Part shown: positions 37,086 through 49,400 of the stretch, piece by piece
Numbering within the stretch: the first letter of the stretch is position 1
Layout of the letters: the number at the start of each line of letters is the position of its first letter
Assembly (NCBI GenBank): GCA_021464245.1
Contig: JADCRB010000016.1
Location: 1,746,348-1,810,347, forward strand
Length of the DNA: 64,000 nucleotides
Source: Carallia brachiata
Lineage: Eukaryota > Streptophyta > Magnoliopsida > Malpighiales > Rhizophoraceae
Reading direction: 5' to 3'
Program-made: the position numbers and the translations under genes
Notes under the pieces: model-generated
Told to the model about the DNA's origin: nothing
Database searches by the model: none
The model's input: the letters and a program-made list of their open reading frames with translations, nothing else

Positions 37086-38870
37086 TTTTTTTTTTTTAAA
37101 TAGGCAAGAAAACATTTCATTAAGAAGTAAACAAAGAACTATAAGCATCCAAGATTAGCAGCTCTTTTAGAGCATCTAGGGGTCTGCAAATCGAATCAAG
37201 CTTACACATCAAATTCTTAGTGGCTTTTGCTAGCCAATCTACTACCCTATTAGCCTGTTTTCTCACCAGTTGCATTTTTCCTTCCTTCATATGAGATAGC
37301 CACTCTATAATGTCCTGTACAATAGTTACAATCTCCCCAAGGGCACAATTGTTGTTGGTGCATGCAAATCTTGTAAAGAATCTCACTATCAGTTTGCATA
37401 ATCACTTGAGACCAGCCAATTTTTGTTGTTAAAATAATTTCTAGTCTAACCACCAATGCCTCACCCACCATGATTAGCAGTGCTCTGCGTCGGATGATGA
37501 CACCATCTACAACTGCCCCTCTGGCATTGCTACATATTGCAACAAATGCAACCCATTCTCCCTTTGGCGCAAGAGCCACATCGCAGTTGATTTTAATAAA
37601 ACATAGGGATAAATAATTTTTTAGTCCTAAATCTTTAGGTTTTTTTTATATTTGAGTCCTAAACCTTTTTAACATTTCATTTGAGTCCTAAATCTTTTGA
37701 TTTTCTACCAAATCAGTCAATCTGTATAACAAAAGTGATCAATCTATTAAAAAATAATTTTAACTTAACAAAAAATTATTTAAAAAAGATTAAATATATA
37801 TGAATTGAATGTCTTTTTTATAAAAAATATGCATGTTACCTATTTAATTCGTATATTTGTTGATTAAAAAAATATTTAATATGCATATTTTGTTAATGAA
37901 AAAAATATTTAATTGATGTATTTAAACTTTTTTAAATGATTTTTATTAAATTAAACTCACTTATCAATAGATTGACTACTTTTTGTAACTTAAAGGACTA
38001 ATATAGTAAAAAATCAAAAGGTTTAGGATTCAAATGAAACGTTAAAAAGGTTTAGGACTCAAACGTAAAAAAACCTAAAGGTTTAGGACTCTAAATATGC
38101 TTATCCCATAAAACATAAGGGTAGAGGTTTCTGTCGCAACAGCCTCGGAAGAGCATGATAAGTGAGCACTATGTCAATCTAAATATTCCTCAAAGTTTGC
38201 AGCTGGTCTATTGGCTTCTGCTCCATACAGAATCCGCATCTGGCTTTCCATTGTTCTAGCACACAAGGGCCAAATAAGAGAGAAGATCTTGTTGATGCTC
38301 TCTTTTCAATTCCTCTAGAATAACCATCCACCAATCCCAAAACAAAATCAGACCATTTAAGAGGCAAACTTAGTCCATATCGCAAGCAAACCATATAGTT
38401 ATAGTGCGGTGGCATCCTAGAAAGTGCATGCATAGTAAATTTAGGTTAACAACCAAAAATTAAACATACATAATCCAAGCAAGCTAGCCTTATACTCAGG
38501 TACATTTGGGTGGAGAAAGCTTCTTTCAATGCTCTCCAATAAAAGGCCTTGATCTTTGTAAGAATCTTTAAAGACCACAACAACTTCCAAGCAGATGGGT
38601 TGAAATTATGGTTTCCTACCACTTGTTTACCATTGGGAAAGCTCGTAAGTAGCATATAACAACCTGTTTAATAATATACAGTGAAATTGGATCCTTTTTT
38701 CTCAAACCCTACATCAAAGTATAAGGATCCAAAGGTCTGTCATTAACCAGAATATTGCAAGAGACTGTGCTCACATACTGCATAACCCTGTCAATCCACA
38801 AAGCACTAAAGCTCATTTTAATCAGAACAATGCAGAGGAAAGCCTATTCTCATAATTAAATGGCAAAAAC
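37086..38870 (-). pseudogene. L1-type LINE relic, copy 2 (zf-RVT and RNase H remnants)
   Basis: Minus strand. The T-run at 37086-37098 is the poly(A) tail. 37250-37580 holds the RNase H domain (MALAPKGEWVAFVAI, RALLIMVGEALVVRLE, GWSQVIMQTDSEILYKI). 38446-38655 holds the zinc-finger RVT region (WKLLWSLKILTKIKAFYWRA). Compared with copy 1 it lacks about 1.1-1.2 kb of the RT region (junction near 38680), and it contains a Mutator-like MITE at 37606-38107. It ends where copy 1 also ends (CTCATAATTAAA) and directly abuts a Mutator-like terminus. Confidence 0.8.
37596..38117. mobile_element. Mutator-like MITE inserted in LINE copy 2
   Basis: The element spans 37606-38107 (about 500 bp). A perfect 10-bp direct repeat ATAAAACATA flanks it (37596-37605 and 38108-38117). 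The ends are inverted: GGGATAAATAATTTTTTAGT at left and, on the other strand, GGGATAAGCATATTTAGAGT at right, with AGTCCTAAACCTTT-type words repeated inward. LINE copy 1 has the unoccupied site (TTTTAATAAAACATAAGGGT), so the target duplication is directly confirmed. Confidence 0.92.
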
Positions 38871-39110
38871 TAAAAATCCACCCCCCATGTTTGGCCATTT
38901 CTTGATTTTTACCCACTTCAATTTTTTTTTTTTGAATTCCACCCTACACATTAGTTCGGTAGCTAAAATGTACCATTTTCTATGAAATTACCATTAACTT
39001 GGCCACATGGCGTTAAGTCAACTACCATGTAGGATCCATTTAACACATCAAAAAAATTTACTAACGTGGCAATTTTTCTTTTTTTCCACAATATTTCACC
39101 TATTTTTTAT
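38871..39110 (+). mobile_element. Mutator-like terminal region
   Basis: ATGGCAAAAACTAAAAATCC followed by CCATGTTTGGCCATTTCTTG and later GGCCACATGGCGTTAAGTC resembles long terminal repeats of plant Mutator-like elements (compare the style of 14503-14760). No matching inverted end was found before 43300, so the element is truncated or its other end has decayed. Confidence 0.45.
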
Positions 39111-39346
39111 CCTTTTCTTTTTTGAGATTGTTTGAAAAAAAAAACAACAAAGAAACAATTGTAGTTATAAATTAAGAAACTTTTACTGTTAGAAAACAAA
39201 ACCATCTCTGTGTGAACAGCCCCATCTTCGAAACCCTCTCCCCAACACTCGATTAGCTTCAATATTGAACTATTGTAGTAGTTTATTTTCTTTTATTCTT
39301 CTATAATTGTTTGTTCTTCAACCCCAAAAAACCCTAAGAAGGATAG

Positions 39347-39936
39347 ATGTCATCGTATTCATCCAAATCTCTTGGGTATACAAGCAATGAAGGGGCAACT
39401 AGAAACAGCAGCATCATAAGGTATAGATGCAAGTTAGTAGCTAAATTGACTACTTAATGGACGAATAAAAGCCTAGGAAGAAGTTTTGGTCCTACCCCAA
39501 TTACCAGGTAACATCACTATATAGCTTGCTCTATAACTTGATTTTTCATTGAAAAAAATTAAAATATTGATGCTGTAACAAAATGGGTTTTGAATTATTT
39601 TTAAGAGTGCCAAACTGGATATTTGTGTGGGAAGATATGGATTTCTCTGATCATACAAAGGAAGTGATAAAATCTTTAAGGAAACAAAATGAAAAGCTAA
39701 AACTCCAAAATAGAAGCTTGAAAATGTAGATTCAACAGCTGACTGGTGTGAATGGCAATAATGCTAAGAAGGAAGAATCGATTAATAATATGATGTGTTT
39801 GAAGATGGAGATTGCAATTACAAAATCATTGAAAAGTTATGAAGTGAGGAAGATACAAAAGGTTTTGTTGGTCCACAAAGTAATTGTAGTTTGCTATGTT
39901 ATTTGCTCCATTTGGTGTATGTTTAAGAATAGTTGA
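39347..39936 (+). pseudogene. GRF-type zinc finger protein relic
   Basis: A start at 39347 opens a Ser-rich N-terminus (MSSYSSKSLGY), then a GRF zinc-finger remnant: RYRCKLVAKLTT, an in-frame stop, WTNKSLG, a frameshift, and KFWSYPNYQ before a GT donor. After an intron (39511 to about 39607), VPNWIFVWEDMDFSDHTKEV follows, then a coiled coil (IKSLRKQNEKLKLQ), a stop, and at the C-terminus a probable membrane segment (LLVHKVIVVCYVICSIWCMF). Plant GRF proteins of this layout often accompany Mutator-like elements. Metal-binding cysteines are partly replaced and the frame is broken, so it is not functional. Confidence 0.65.
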
Positions 39937-40039
39937 AAAGCTTTTCCTCAAAGTAGCTTGGAACTTGGTCAGAAACTTTGTTTATTTTCAATGCCAATGG
40001 TGTTTTCTATTTAGTATTTCCAATTCATTGTTATTTGTC

Positions 40040-42241
40040 ATAGTCCAATTTCAAAGCTGAATTAAATATGTCAATGATTGAACCATGTAGAAATAGTTCA
40101 AATTCATCAAAAGAGAGACTGCCAAGAGTATGACATGGATCCATAACTACTACAATTTCAACCAAGAGTTTGAAAGTGTTTATAGCTCCATAATTATCAA
40201 CACAACAAAATCACAATTGTCTACAACATTGTCCTAATCATCGTTATTAAGCTTCTCCAAGGTTTGAAACAATTGATTAAGTATTGAGCTCTTAGGATAG
40301 AGGTCTTGATGGTTCACCATTAGGTTCTACTGCATTCAATGGCATCGAAGGTACTGTGGTGCCTTGTTTGTTAGACTGACTTGACATTTTGCTCATTTTC
40401 CTTTGTGCTTGTTGTCAAGGACATAGGATGCCTAAATATTCTTGATGTCAATTATAATGTAATAAATCAAAGCTAAAGATGCTTAAATTGTTTACCTTTA
40501 GGAGCTGCTAAATAGTAATGCTTGGGTTGCCTTGCCACTAAAGTCCCTTTGGCTTAAAAGGTAGCTCAAATTATGTAGGTTCCACATAGTCAATCTTCCT
40601 CTTGTTCTGAGTATTTAACCCTTTATGCTAAAGATGCTTAAATTGTTTACCTACAAACAATCAATGCTATTGTTACTCAACAATGCCTCAATACATACAC
40701 ACATTTATGATATGTGACAGTGATAGGTAAAAGAATTATACATTGTACATTAGTTTGCCAGTTGAAGTATATTGATAAATAACTGCACCAGAAAATCTGT
40801 TTGCCAATTTCTCATGCAATGTTTGACCATTGTCACCTTTGTTGTTTCTTTTCCTTCCTTATGATAGAGTTGGCTTGTTGGCTTTTCCACGGTTCCTTTT
40901 GTTTGCTAAAGAACCAACCCTTAACTCTTTTGCAACTGCTTCCCTAAGCTTTGAGAGTGAACTGTCAGGTCCATTTTCTGTGGTCCCGTCCATGTTTTTA
41001 TCATGTTGGCCAATTGCAATGTTTTTTTCTTCACATGCTGCATTGTGTTCAATCTCACTATTTTCATTTGTAAGGCCACCATGGCTCTCAATGTTGGGGT
41101 TTTCACTTTGAACAGCTTCTATTGCTGATTCACCATTCTTTACTGCCATTGACATATTACCACCTTTACCTTGATGCATAGACTGTAACACCAAAATCAG
41201 CTTAACGTTTACCTTTTTAGCTAAAAAAATAAAGTAATTTGAAATAACCTCATTTATTTAAAGATTTACCTCTTCACATCCAGATACTTGCTCCAGACAT
41301 GTGCTGCTTGCAAGTCTTCTTACTGTGTCCAAGTTGCCCACATTTTTATGCTTTTGCTTTTGTCGTCTTTGGGATAGTTTGAATGTTTCAGCTCTAATCT
41401 TGCACAACTTCTTAGGTTTATCATTGTCATTTTGCCTATTCTTTTTAGGTTCATCCTTGTCCTTTCGCTTATTCTTTTTCAGCCTGTCAGGCATAACCCT
41501 AACAATAGCTCTACTTGATCAACTCTAAGCCAAAACATTTTCCTTCTAACTAGCTATAATGACTCATGGTATGCTAGTAAGAATACATCTCTAGTGTATA
41601 TGAGGTTAACGTATTTTTCTAGAGGCATCTTTGTATTGTAAATTACACAAATAACATGTTGACATTGGATTCCTATCAACTCTCATGCTCTGCAAGTACA
41701 ATTGTTTCTCTGGAGGAACACAATTTGCTTATGTTCCCCTTCAACCACCTTATAACCATCATCCCCATTTTAGACCAAGCTACATTTTATAGCCAGCTTT
41801 TTTTTCTCCTCTACAATTTCCAATATGGCAGGTTCATATTCCCCATTCTACTTCTTTGCAAATTCCCTCTAGTTGGCAAATCATTTCATAACTTGGATCT
41901 CGATGGTCTCTAGCATGCTAATGATAACCTTTTCCTTGCTTCCAAAATCCAACTATCAAAAGTTTCACACATAATATTGTCATGTCACTGCAATTACCTA
42001 GTGACAGATCCACTACCTCTAAAGGAAATTCCAGGGCCCATTACCTTAGAATAAGGAGTTGATTTGAAACGTTGCAAGGAACTCCATTAAGCATTCTCCT
42101 CCTATCCATTTCTTTGTTGCAAAAGAAAAAAAATTTGTTTGATCCAGTTTGCAGTTCTACCTCACCCAATAGGTTCCAAACTTTTCGCATGATTGCTTTC
42201 ACCACATTAGGGGAAAACAGTTTGGATAAGTGATGGATCAC
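40040..42241 (-). pseudogene. Mutator-like transposase C-terminal relic
   Basis: Minus strand. At 41258-41560 the sequence carries FWLRVDQVELL, then DRLKKNKRKDKDEPKKNRQN and KLCKIRAETFKLSQ, in the order of the basic (G)RPKKxRRKxxxEPKK tail of plant MuDR-type transposases; upstream DNA (AYHESL) matches the segment before it. 40859-41194 and 40300-40630 give acidic, Ser/Asn-rich low-conservation frames typical of the variable tail. 42041-42241 may be an earlier part. No catalytic DDE region or intact SWIM finger is visible. With the GRF relic and the terminus at 38871 it suggests one old Mutator-like element. Confidence 0.55.
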
Positions 42242-43370
42242 ATCAATCGAACTATTCTACCCACCAATATAGGTTTGAGATTTTCAGTGCTTGTGCTAAG
42301 TTGTACTCCAACTCAAGGGTGTCCTCATCACATTAGGGGCTTGTCATCCTAAGGATTAGATCATGTAGATCGTTCTCAAGTACCATATTTAAAGTAAGGA
42401 AAAGTTGTATGCCTAAAAAAAAATTGTCAGAAGATCTTCTAAAACTACAACTTGTTGAATTTATTGTACAATCAATTGAATTTATTATGTAACAAAAAGA
42501 AATGACTTTTTTTTTCGTTTAGTTGTATTTTAATCGAAACAGTTGTACAATGAATCTAACAAATTATATTCTAAAAATTTTTTTGACAAATTTTTCAGAA
42601 CATGTAATAGGAACCAGTTGTTCCCTTGGGAACCAAGTGGCAGAGAGGGAGTAAGATGTGGTAGATAAGCAAAAGGTTATTTGGTGGCAGGTGGGAGTAA
42701 TGGAGACAAATGGCGTACAGGGCTTTGAGGAATAGAAAAGGATAATAGTGAAAGAGGCTGTAGAAAGTAGGGGACTAAATGATGTTGATTAATTGAGACG
42801 AAATGGTGAAAAAAGTAGACCGGACATGGAAGCTCCCACTCCATCCATCCCCCATAAAGTAGAAATAGTTCTTCTACTCTATGGCGAGAGCATGCTTATC
42901 ACCACCAAACGGGTTAACTTCAGTGATTTGACGTAGTTGTACATGTCTTATATGATAACATATAATGCAACTATCGTACTTACTAAATAGAACGAATAAA
43001 TTTTACATACTGCTACAAGCACGTGGGACACATAAAATGAGAGTTTTTTGCTTTGGAAAAAAAAAAAATGAGAGTTAGTTAAAGTGTTTCTTACAATAGT
43101 GTTGTATGATAATAGAACAATCTTACACTTTAGTTGGAGTGAACAAGTCTTCACATTGAGACAAAAATATGTTTTTTATTCATTAAAATGTCTAGTGGCC
43201 GTGAGCTAAATTTAAAAAATAATTTTTCTTATTTTTATAAATTATGATTTTTTAAAAGTAAAATTCAAAATTTTTAAAATAAAATTTTAAGTGCTTAATT
43301 ATTGGTATCCTCAAAAACGGATGGAGGGTCGGGGGGCCAATTCTAATTTTTTATTAATATTATTTTTCTG
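42242..43370. other. Intergenic DNA, nothing recognised
   Basis: AT-rich, with a GC-richer stretch 42600-42860 that has no readable coding. Confidence 0.4.
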
Positions 43371-43379
43371 AGCCCTAGC

Positions 43380-43475
43380 CCACTTACACGGCTAGACCAG
43401 CGGTAAGGGGCATTTTGCCCCGTTACTCCTTCCCTAGACCCATGTTCGGGACTCGGGATTGTACCAATGCACAAT
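43380..43475 (+). repeat. tRNA-derived SINE-like fragment
   Basis: CTAGACCAGCGGTAAGGGG (43392-43410) resembles a pol III A box and TGTTCGGGACTCGGG (43443-43457) a B box, about 35 bp apart as in tRNA-related SINEs. It does not fold as an intact tRNA. No poly(A) tail or target duplication was fixed. Confidence 0.5.
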
Positions 43476-43870
43476 TTTTACATTTCTTTTGAGTCAAATT
43501 ATTTTTGGATAAATGTGATAGCCTGAATATTACTGTTTTGATCATTGTTCGTAATGAAATAACTATGATAATTTATGTAATAATAATGATAAAATATAAA
43601 ATAAAAAATTAATAATTTTTTTATTTTATTACATATCTTATGAATGTGATTGTAAAAATTTTTTTATTGATCACATTGCACACAACTCCTCAACTGGTTT
43701 CTTCCTACCATTACCGACAAATGCTTTTTTTTTTTCCATTAAACTTCCTTTCTTCCTTATGTTTTTTAATGCTTCCTTGCTTTTTTTTTTTTTTGGGTAA
43801 AAATTTTTTCTTCCATTATTTTTAGAATTGTTTGTTGTTTCCTTTCGAATGCATCTTTTTGACTTTTATA

Positions 43871-44160
43871 GTGTATTTGGATTAATAGAAAATGATTAGA
43901 AAGAAAATAAATAGAAAATAGTACAATAATGATGATATAATGATAAATAGAAAGTAGTGTGAAAGAAAATAATTAGAAAGTTGTGAGAAAGAAAATAAAT
44001 AGTAATTTGAAAGAGAAAAAGTAAAAATTAGTTATTTAAATGAAGGAAAATGAATGAAAAGGAAAAATTATAAAAAATAGTACAGTAATAATGATTTTTT
44101 TAACTTTTGATTTTCTTTTCCTTTTCTTTTCCATCCAAATTCCTTTAATCCAAACACAAC
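43871..44160. mobile_element. MITE with 'TTTGGATTAA' inverted ends
   Basis: The left end is GTGTATTTGGATTAATAGAA and the right end, on the opposite strand, GTTGTGTTTGGATTAAAGGA. The interior is purine-rich with repeated GAAAGAAAATAAATAGAAA words. About 290 bp, no coding. Confidence 0.65.
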
Positions 44161-44739
44161 ATTAGAGTTCACAAATTTATTTTCTAAAATTAAATTTTAT
44201 TAAATATGAGTGTTTCATACACTAAGTTATTTTTTAATATAATATTACTTTCAAAATTATTTGAATAAATTTTTCTTATTTTATACAATCTTTGAAAATA
44301 TTAATCTTTTAATGAAACACATCATTATCAATGGACATTATAAAAGAAAAAAAATATCTAGAAAAATATTGCATATCTAATTCTAAACATGTATTTATTT
44401 ATAGAATTGACTTTAATTTTATCGGTTATAATAGTTAAGCAAAAAAAAAAATTCGATTATATATATGATAAATGATTAAATGACTAAATTATTACTTATA
44501 TAAAAAAATATATATGTGATTATATAAAAAAAGCATAGTTTTAAAACATTAAAACTCACAAAATATAATTATAATATTTATTAATCAAAATAATTAATAC
44601 AATTTTTTATTTTATCATATAAATTAATTTTATTACATAAGTATGCATATAAAATTTGTCTCGCTAAACAATTTTTTTAGATCCGTCCATGTTATCCTCC
44701 AAGGGACATTAAGAAAAATACTTAATTGATGGTTAATAC

Positions 44740-45135
44740 GCAAAAAGTGTGTTAAATTTTCTAAATGTAACATGTAACATTTTTTTTTTTTGCAAATATA
44801 TCACTAATTTTGTATTTAATTCTAAATTTAACACGCAGTTAGTCTCAGTTAATGGCTTTAACAAAAGCAATAAAATTTCTTATGTGGCATACCAGTATTG
44901 CATTAGAAGACATGGCATGACACCTGAACACACGTGACAATCAAAAAATAAAAAATTATAGGTCTCTTTTTTTTTTTTTTTTAGGTACAGCTTCATGTTG
45001 CATACTTTGTGTGTTCTAATGCTATTCTAGTATGTCACGAATGCAGTTTAACAATCTATATTAAAGTCTATTACTGGTGTGCTACATTCAGAACAAAATG
45101 CAAACTTCGTCAATATTTGAAAAAAAAAAAGATTT
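44740..45135. repeat. Fold-back (long TIR) repeat, copy 3, both arms present
   Basis: The left arm: a T-run, GCAAATATATCACTAATTTT, then GTGGCATACCAGTATTGCAT and AGAAGACATGGCATGACAC. The right arm, on the other strand from 45131: an A/T-run complement, CAAATATTGACGAAGTTTGC, then GTGACATACTAGAATAGCAT. The arms are about 150 bp each. Same family as 3310 and 31600. Confidence 0.7.
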
Positions 45136-45802
45136 AATATATGCTACGAGATTTGAAAAAATTCTTAAAATGTTTTTGGGTAGTTCCTTGCAAGACTATC
45201 CGAAATCAAAGTCCAATTATTATGAATCATGATTTAATTCCAAGTAAACTTCATTCATCGGCTAATTTTTTAAGTCATTAGACGATTTTAACATGAAGCC
45301 GTGGTTGGATTTTTAACAAATAATAAATAATAAGAAATAATTTGTAAATCAAATTTGAAAGGAAATCACAAAACTAACCAAAACGAAAAAGAAAAAGAAA
45401 GGAAAAGCCCAAAGAAGATAAAAAAAATTAAGGAATAAGTTTATTATTAAGTCAATAACTTTTATGTTTGGAAGAAGGAAAAACAGATTAAAAAGGGTTA
45501 GCACTTATTTTTTGAAATATTTTTATAAGTGAAGAAAGTGAGGAAAAGCTAATTTTCCTCATGGGCCACTAAAAGCATTCCTCTCAATTGAGAGAGGAAA
45601 GTTATTGATTCCCTATTTTTTATTAAAAAATTATGTTGGTTTTATTAGATTTTGAAAATTATAAATTTACCTAATACGAAAAAATTTCTACATCCTCTAA
45701 ATTTATTGATTTTTTAATGAAAAATTTATGAATATTATAAACTTATTAATCTATTTTTGTACAAGTTTTTATATGTTATTTACAAATTAAACATTTTTAG
45801 TG

Positions 45803-45840
<38 letters not shown>

Positions 45841-46478
45841 CAAATTAGGTCACTAAATAAAATAAAAAATAAGTGAATGATTCACCAATATCAAATCGTC
45901 GAAAATTGATGAGTTATTAGTTGATGTGAAGAAATTCACTTATCCTAATTAATATTTAATGTCTATGTGACAATTTTATACATTAAACTTGCAATTTTTA
46001 TCACCTAAGCATCAAAATTCTTTTCTATTTTTGTCACATAGATATTAAATATCCGTAAACTTGAGTAAATTTTGCAATTTAAATGTACGTTGATTAAAAT
46101 AAATGGATTTGATCACTATTAATTCATTAATTAATGACAATTTAATATTGTTGACTTATTAAAAATTGGATGTAAAAAGTAGAAACAGAAAAATTTTATA
46201 AACATATAATTGTAAAAGTGCGGGGGTACATAATTATTTAAATTTTTTAATTATAATAAATATATTAAATTTAAAATAAATAAATAAATTATTAAATATT
46301 ATTAAATTAATTATATATTTTTCGTATAATTTATTAAATATGTGAGTATTAGATAGAAAGGAAAATAAAAATCGGAGGTGCATGCAGTATTGTAACAAAA
46401 AGGGACCATCGAGCATCAGTCATCCTATCTACTTAGCATAGTTTCTCTCAACTAGCCAGACGCACAGCAGAGAGAGAG
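45136..46478. other. AT-rich intergenic DNA upstream of bS20c
   Basis: Very AT-rich with a (TA)n run at about 45804-45838. The last 100 bp before the start codon include a GAGAGAGAG leader. No gene, and no promoter element I would call with confidence. Confidence 0.5.
45804..45838. repeat. (TA)n microsatellite
   Basis: About 17 uninterrupted TA units. Confidence 0.95.
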
Positions 46479-49400
46479 ATGGCAGCTGCAGTATCTTCGT
46501 GCTTGGGGGCTCTTCTTACCACAAAATTTAAGGGCCTTTCCTTATACAATCCCACTACAACCACCACCGCCACCACCACCTCTGCCGCTACCGCCGCTTC
46601 TTTCAAATCTCTGAGTTTCTCTTCCACCTTGTCCCATCATGTCTTCAGCAACGGTGAGGCCCTCTCCCCCTCTCTCTCTCTCTCTAATTAATTACATTAC
46701 GATGACGTTTTACACAGCCTCGATTACTGAGTTTTCCTTCTCGCAGCCTTTTCTTTTTCTTTCTTTTTTTCCACTTCAATGAAATCTGATCTCTTTGTAC
46801 ATATTGCTTGGATTTTTAGGCATTATTTTTTACCCGTTTTTTCTTTTTCTTTGAACATTGTTGTTGTTGTTGTTGTTGTTTACTGGTTAGGGAGGATGTC
46901 AATGAGCATGGTTCCAAGACCCCACATTAGCCTTTCAGTTGTTTGTGAAGCGGCTCCAAAGAAAAAGGCTGATTCAGCTGTGAAGAGAGCTCGCCAGGCC
47001 GAGAAAAGGCGCATCTACAATAAATCCCGCAAGTCTGAAATCCGAACCCGCATGAAGAAGGTTTTTTCACACACACACAACAAAGAAGAAACACCCCCCC
47101 CCCCTTTTTCCCCATTTTATTTCTTGTTTTTAATTTCTGCAATTGATGGGTTTTCTCATGTCTGCACCTTTTTTATGGCTGAAATGGGTTTTTTTTTTTT
47201 TCTTGTTGTTCTTGATCATTTGCTTGTTTTTTCCCACGTTAGAAATATGAAATTTTGAGGAGGTTTTGTTTAGTGCTGTTAAATTTATTTGTGCATTCGG
47301 TGGATTTTTGCTTTCAGCTCTTCATCACAATGCCCTTCCTGCTTTTTTTGGGGTTTTGCTTTTGATGCGGTGTATTGGAATGCAACGCTTACTTCAAATT
47401 GTGCTTCTTTGATCTTCTGCTATAGTTTTCTGTAGAGTTTGAACTTTGAACATTTTGGATTAGAACACTTCATCTTTAAGAAGTTTGATTGAGAAAATTC
47501 AGATTTGTAACTGTTTGAATCAGATTCTATTTTCTGATTCGGTCTATATCGCAAATGGAATAAACAAGGCATTAATCAAGCTCAATTGAATAAAGATAAA
47601 AGCTTTACCACGAAAAAAAGAAAAGAAAAGAGTTAAACATTAAAATATAAAAATACACCTGGAGATCAAGGACCACGTGCTATGACAAAGGAGCAAATGG
47701 CAGAAGATCCAGTGGCATCACCAGGGCTTCGCCCCCCCTCCAATGCAGTGGGCTTTATTTAGCTGGTGGTTGGTTTTGTCAAATGCTTGTATTGGCTGGT
47801 TTATGAAATGGTTTTGGGTGATTAGGTTCAAAGCAATTATGAGTGTGCTGGTAGTGGCAAAGATGGTGGTGCACTGGGGTTAGCGAGGGTGAGCTGTGAG
47901 GGCGGTTTGATGGTACTGGATTTAGGTATTATGCACAGGGTGTGGGTGGTGACGGTGGCAGCAGATTGGAGCTGGCAATAAAGACATTTTCTGGGATTAG
48001 TGATGATTCATTGTAGTGGTATCTACATTTGGCTTATTGGCAGTAAGGTTTTGGACTATGGGATGTCGCCAGGGGCAAGGTGAACTGGAGGTTGGCTCTG
48101 AGTCCTATTTTCTCCAGCTCCTAGTGGCTCACAAAATAGAGGTGGATTTTGGTGGTGAGGCTGGGTTCTTTTTGTTTTGAAGTGGAACCTGTTTCCCTTT
48201 GAAGAGAATGACCAGGACATAGGAGTATTGATTATTTTTGACATTGGAGTTTGCAGATAGAGATAATGGAAGTTTAATCCTTTTTTTTTTTTTTTTGGGT
48301 TTTGTGTGTGTGTGGGGGGGGGGGGGGGGGGGGGGGTGTGGTTTGGTTTGAGCTTGAGCTTGATACAGTTGGCAGCAGAGGGTGGTCCACGGTCCTAGGT
48401 GGCTGTTGGCCTTTGAGAATGGTTTCCGCTTTTTAGTATTTTAATTTTTTTCTTTTAAAATTTTTATTTGTTTCAACTAATTGTAATACAACTTTTTACT
48501 ATTCCTTCCATCTCAAATTTAGACGGAATCACTGAATTGCACTTGATTCCAACAATTAGAAGTTGGAGGGGCTCAATTGAACGGTCTAGACATCAATCAT
48601 TGTAATCCAGAATCAAAAGTTCAAGGCTGCAGTCCACCATGGCTTTGATTTTAATGAGAAATTTGTATTAGGCATAATTGTGGGCAGTGTCAAAAATACA
48701 CCTGGAGGTCATAGGCTTGAATATGGAAATATACTCTTTGCAAAAATAAGGATAAGGTTGCGTATATTTCACCTTTTTCAGACATCACAGTGTAGAGAGT
48801 CATGCCTTGGGATGCTCTTTTTTTAGCATTATAAAACCTTTGGGTTATTCAAAATTGGGAAATTGTTTGGGAATTGTTTTTTTTGCCCCCATACAAACGC
48901 CCCCTATGTGGCTTTTTCTTTTGGGGGCCCCTACGTGGTTTCTCCAAGAGAGACCAAAAAGATAATCATTTATAAGTTATAGCTTTATGTGATTCTCCCT
49001 ACCCCTGTTCATCCAGTAATGATGTAGCTGCGTTGGAGCTCCAACCTTAGGCATGGATGAAGTATTATGTGGTCACTCAACATTGGTCCTCAATTGTTGT
49101 CTTTTGGATTGTAGTTTGTAATGTAGTGTATGTGGCTCTATAGACCAACATTTTCTGCATAGAGCAGGATCACGAGAACTTAAATAGTTTTGAGCAGGGA
49201 CTGAATGTTGTGAACTGAGGGAACTGGAATTGGTTCTATGGCTTCTGTTGGTGTCCATTTCACAGGGGCCATTTCTGGTCTCTCAATCTGATGTTTCATG
49301 CGGATGGCGGACGGTTACATGCTCTACTGTCCAATGTGGCTACTGCCCACTTGAAGAATTCAAGCAAAAAATTTGAAGCAAAGAATAAGCATTTATGTTT

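Noticed and set aside
46779..47258. 159-residue frame across exon 2 of bS20c
   Set aside because: Only its middle is the real exon; both ends are intron sequence read through the splice sites.
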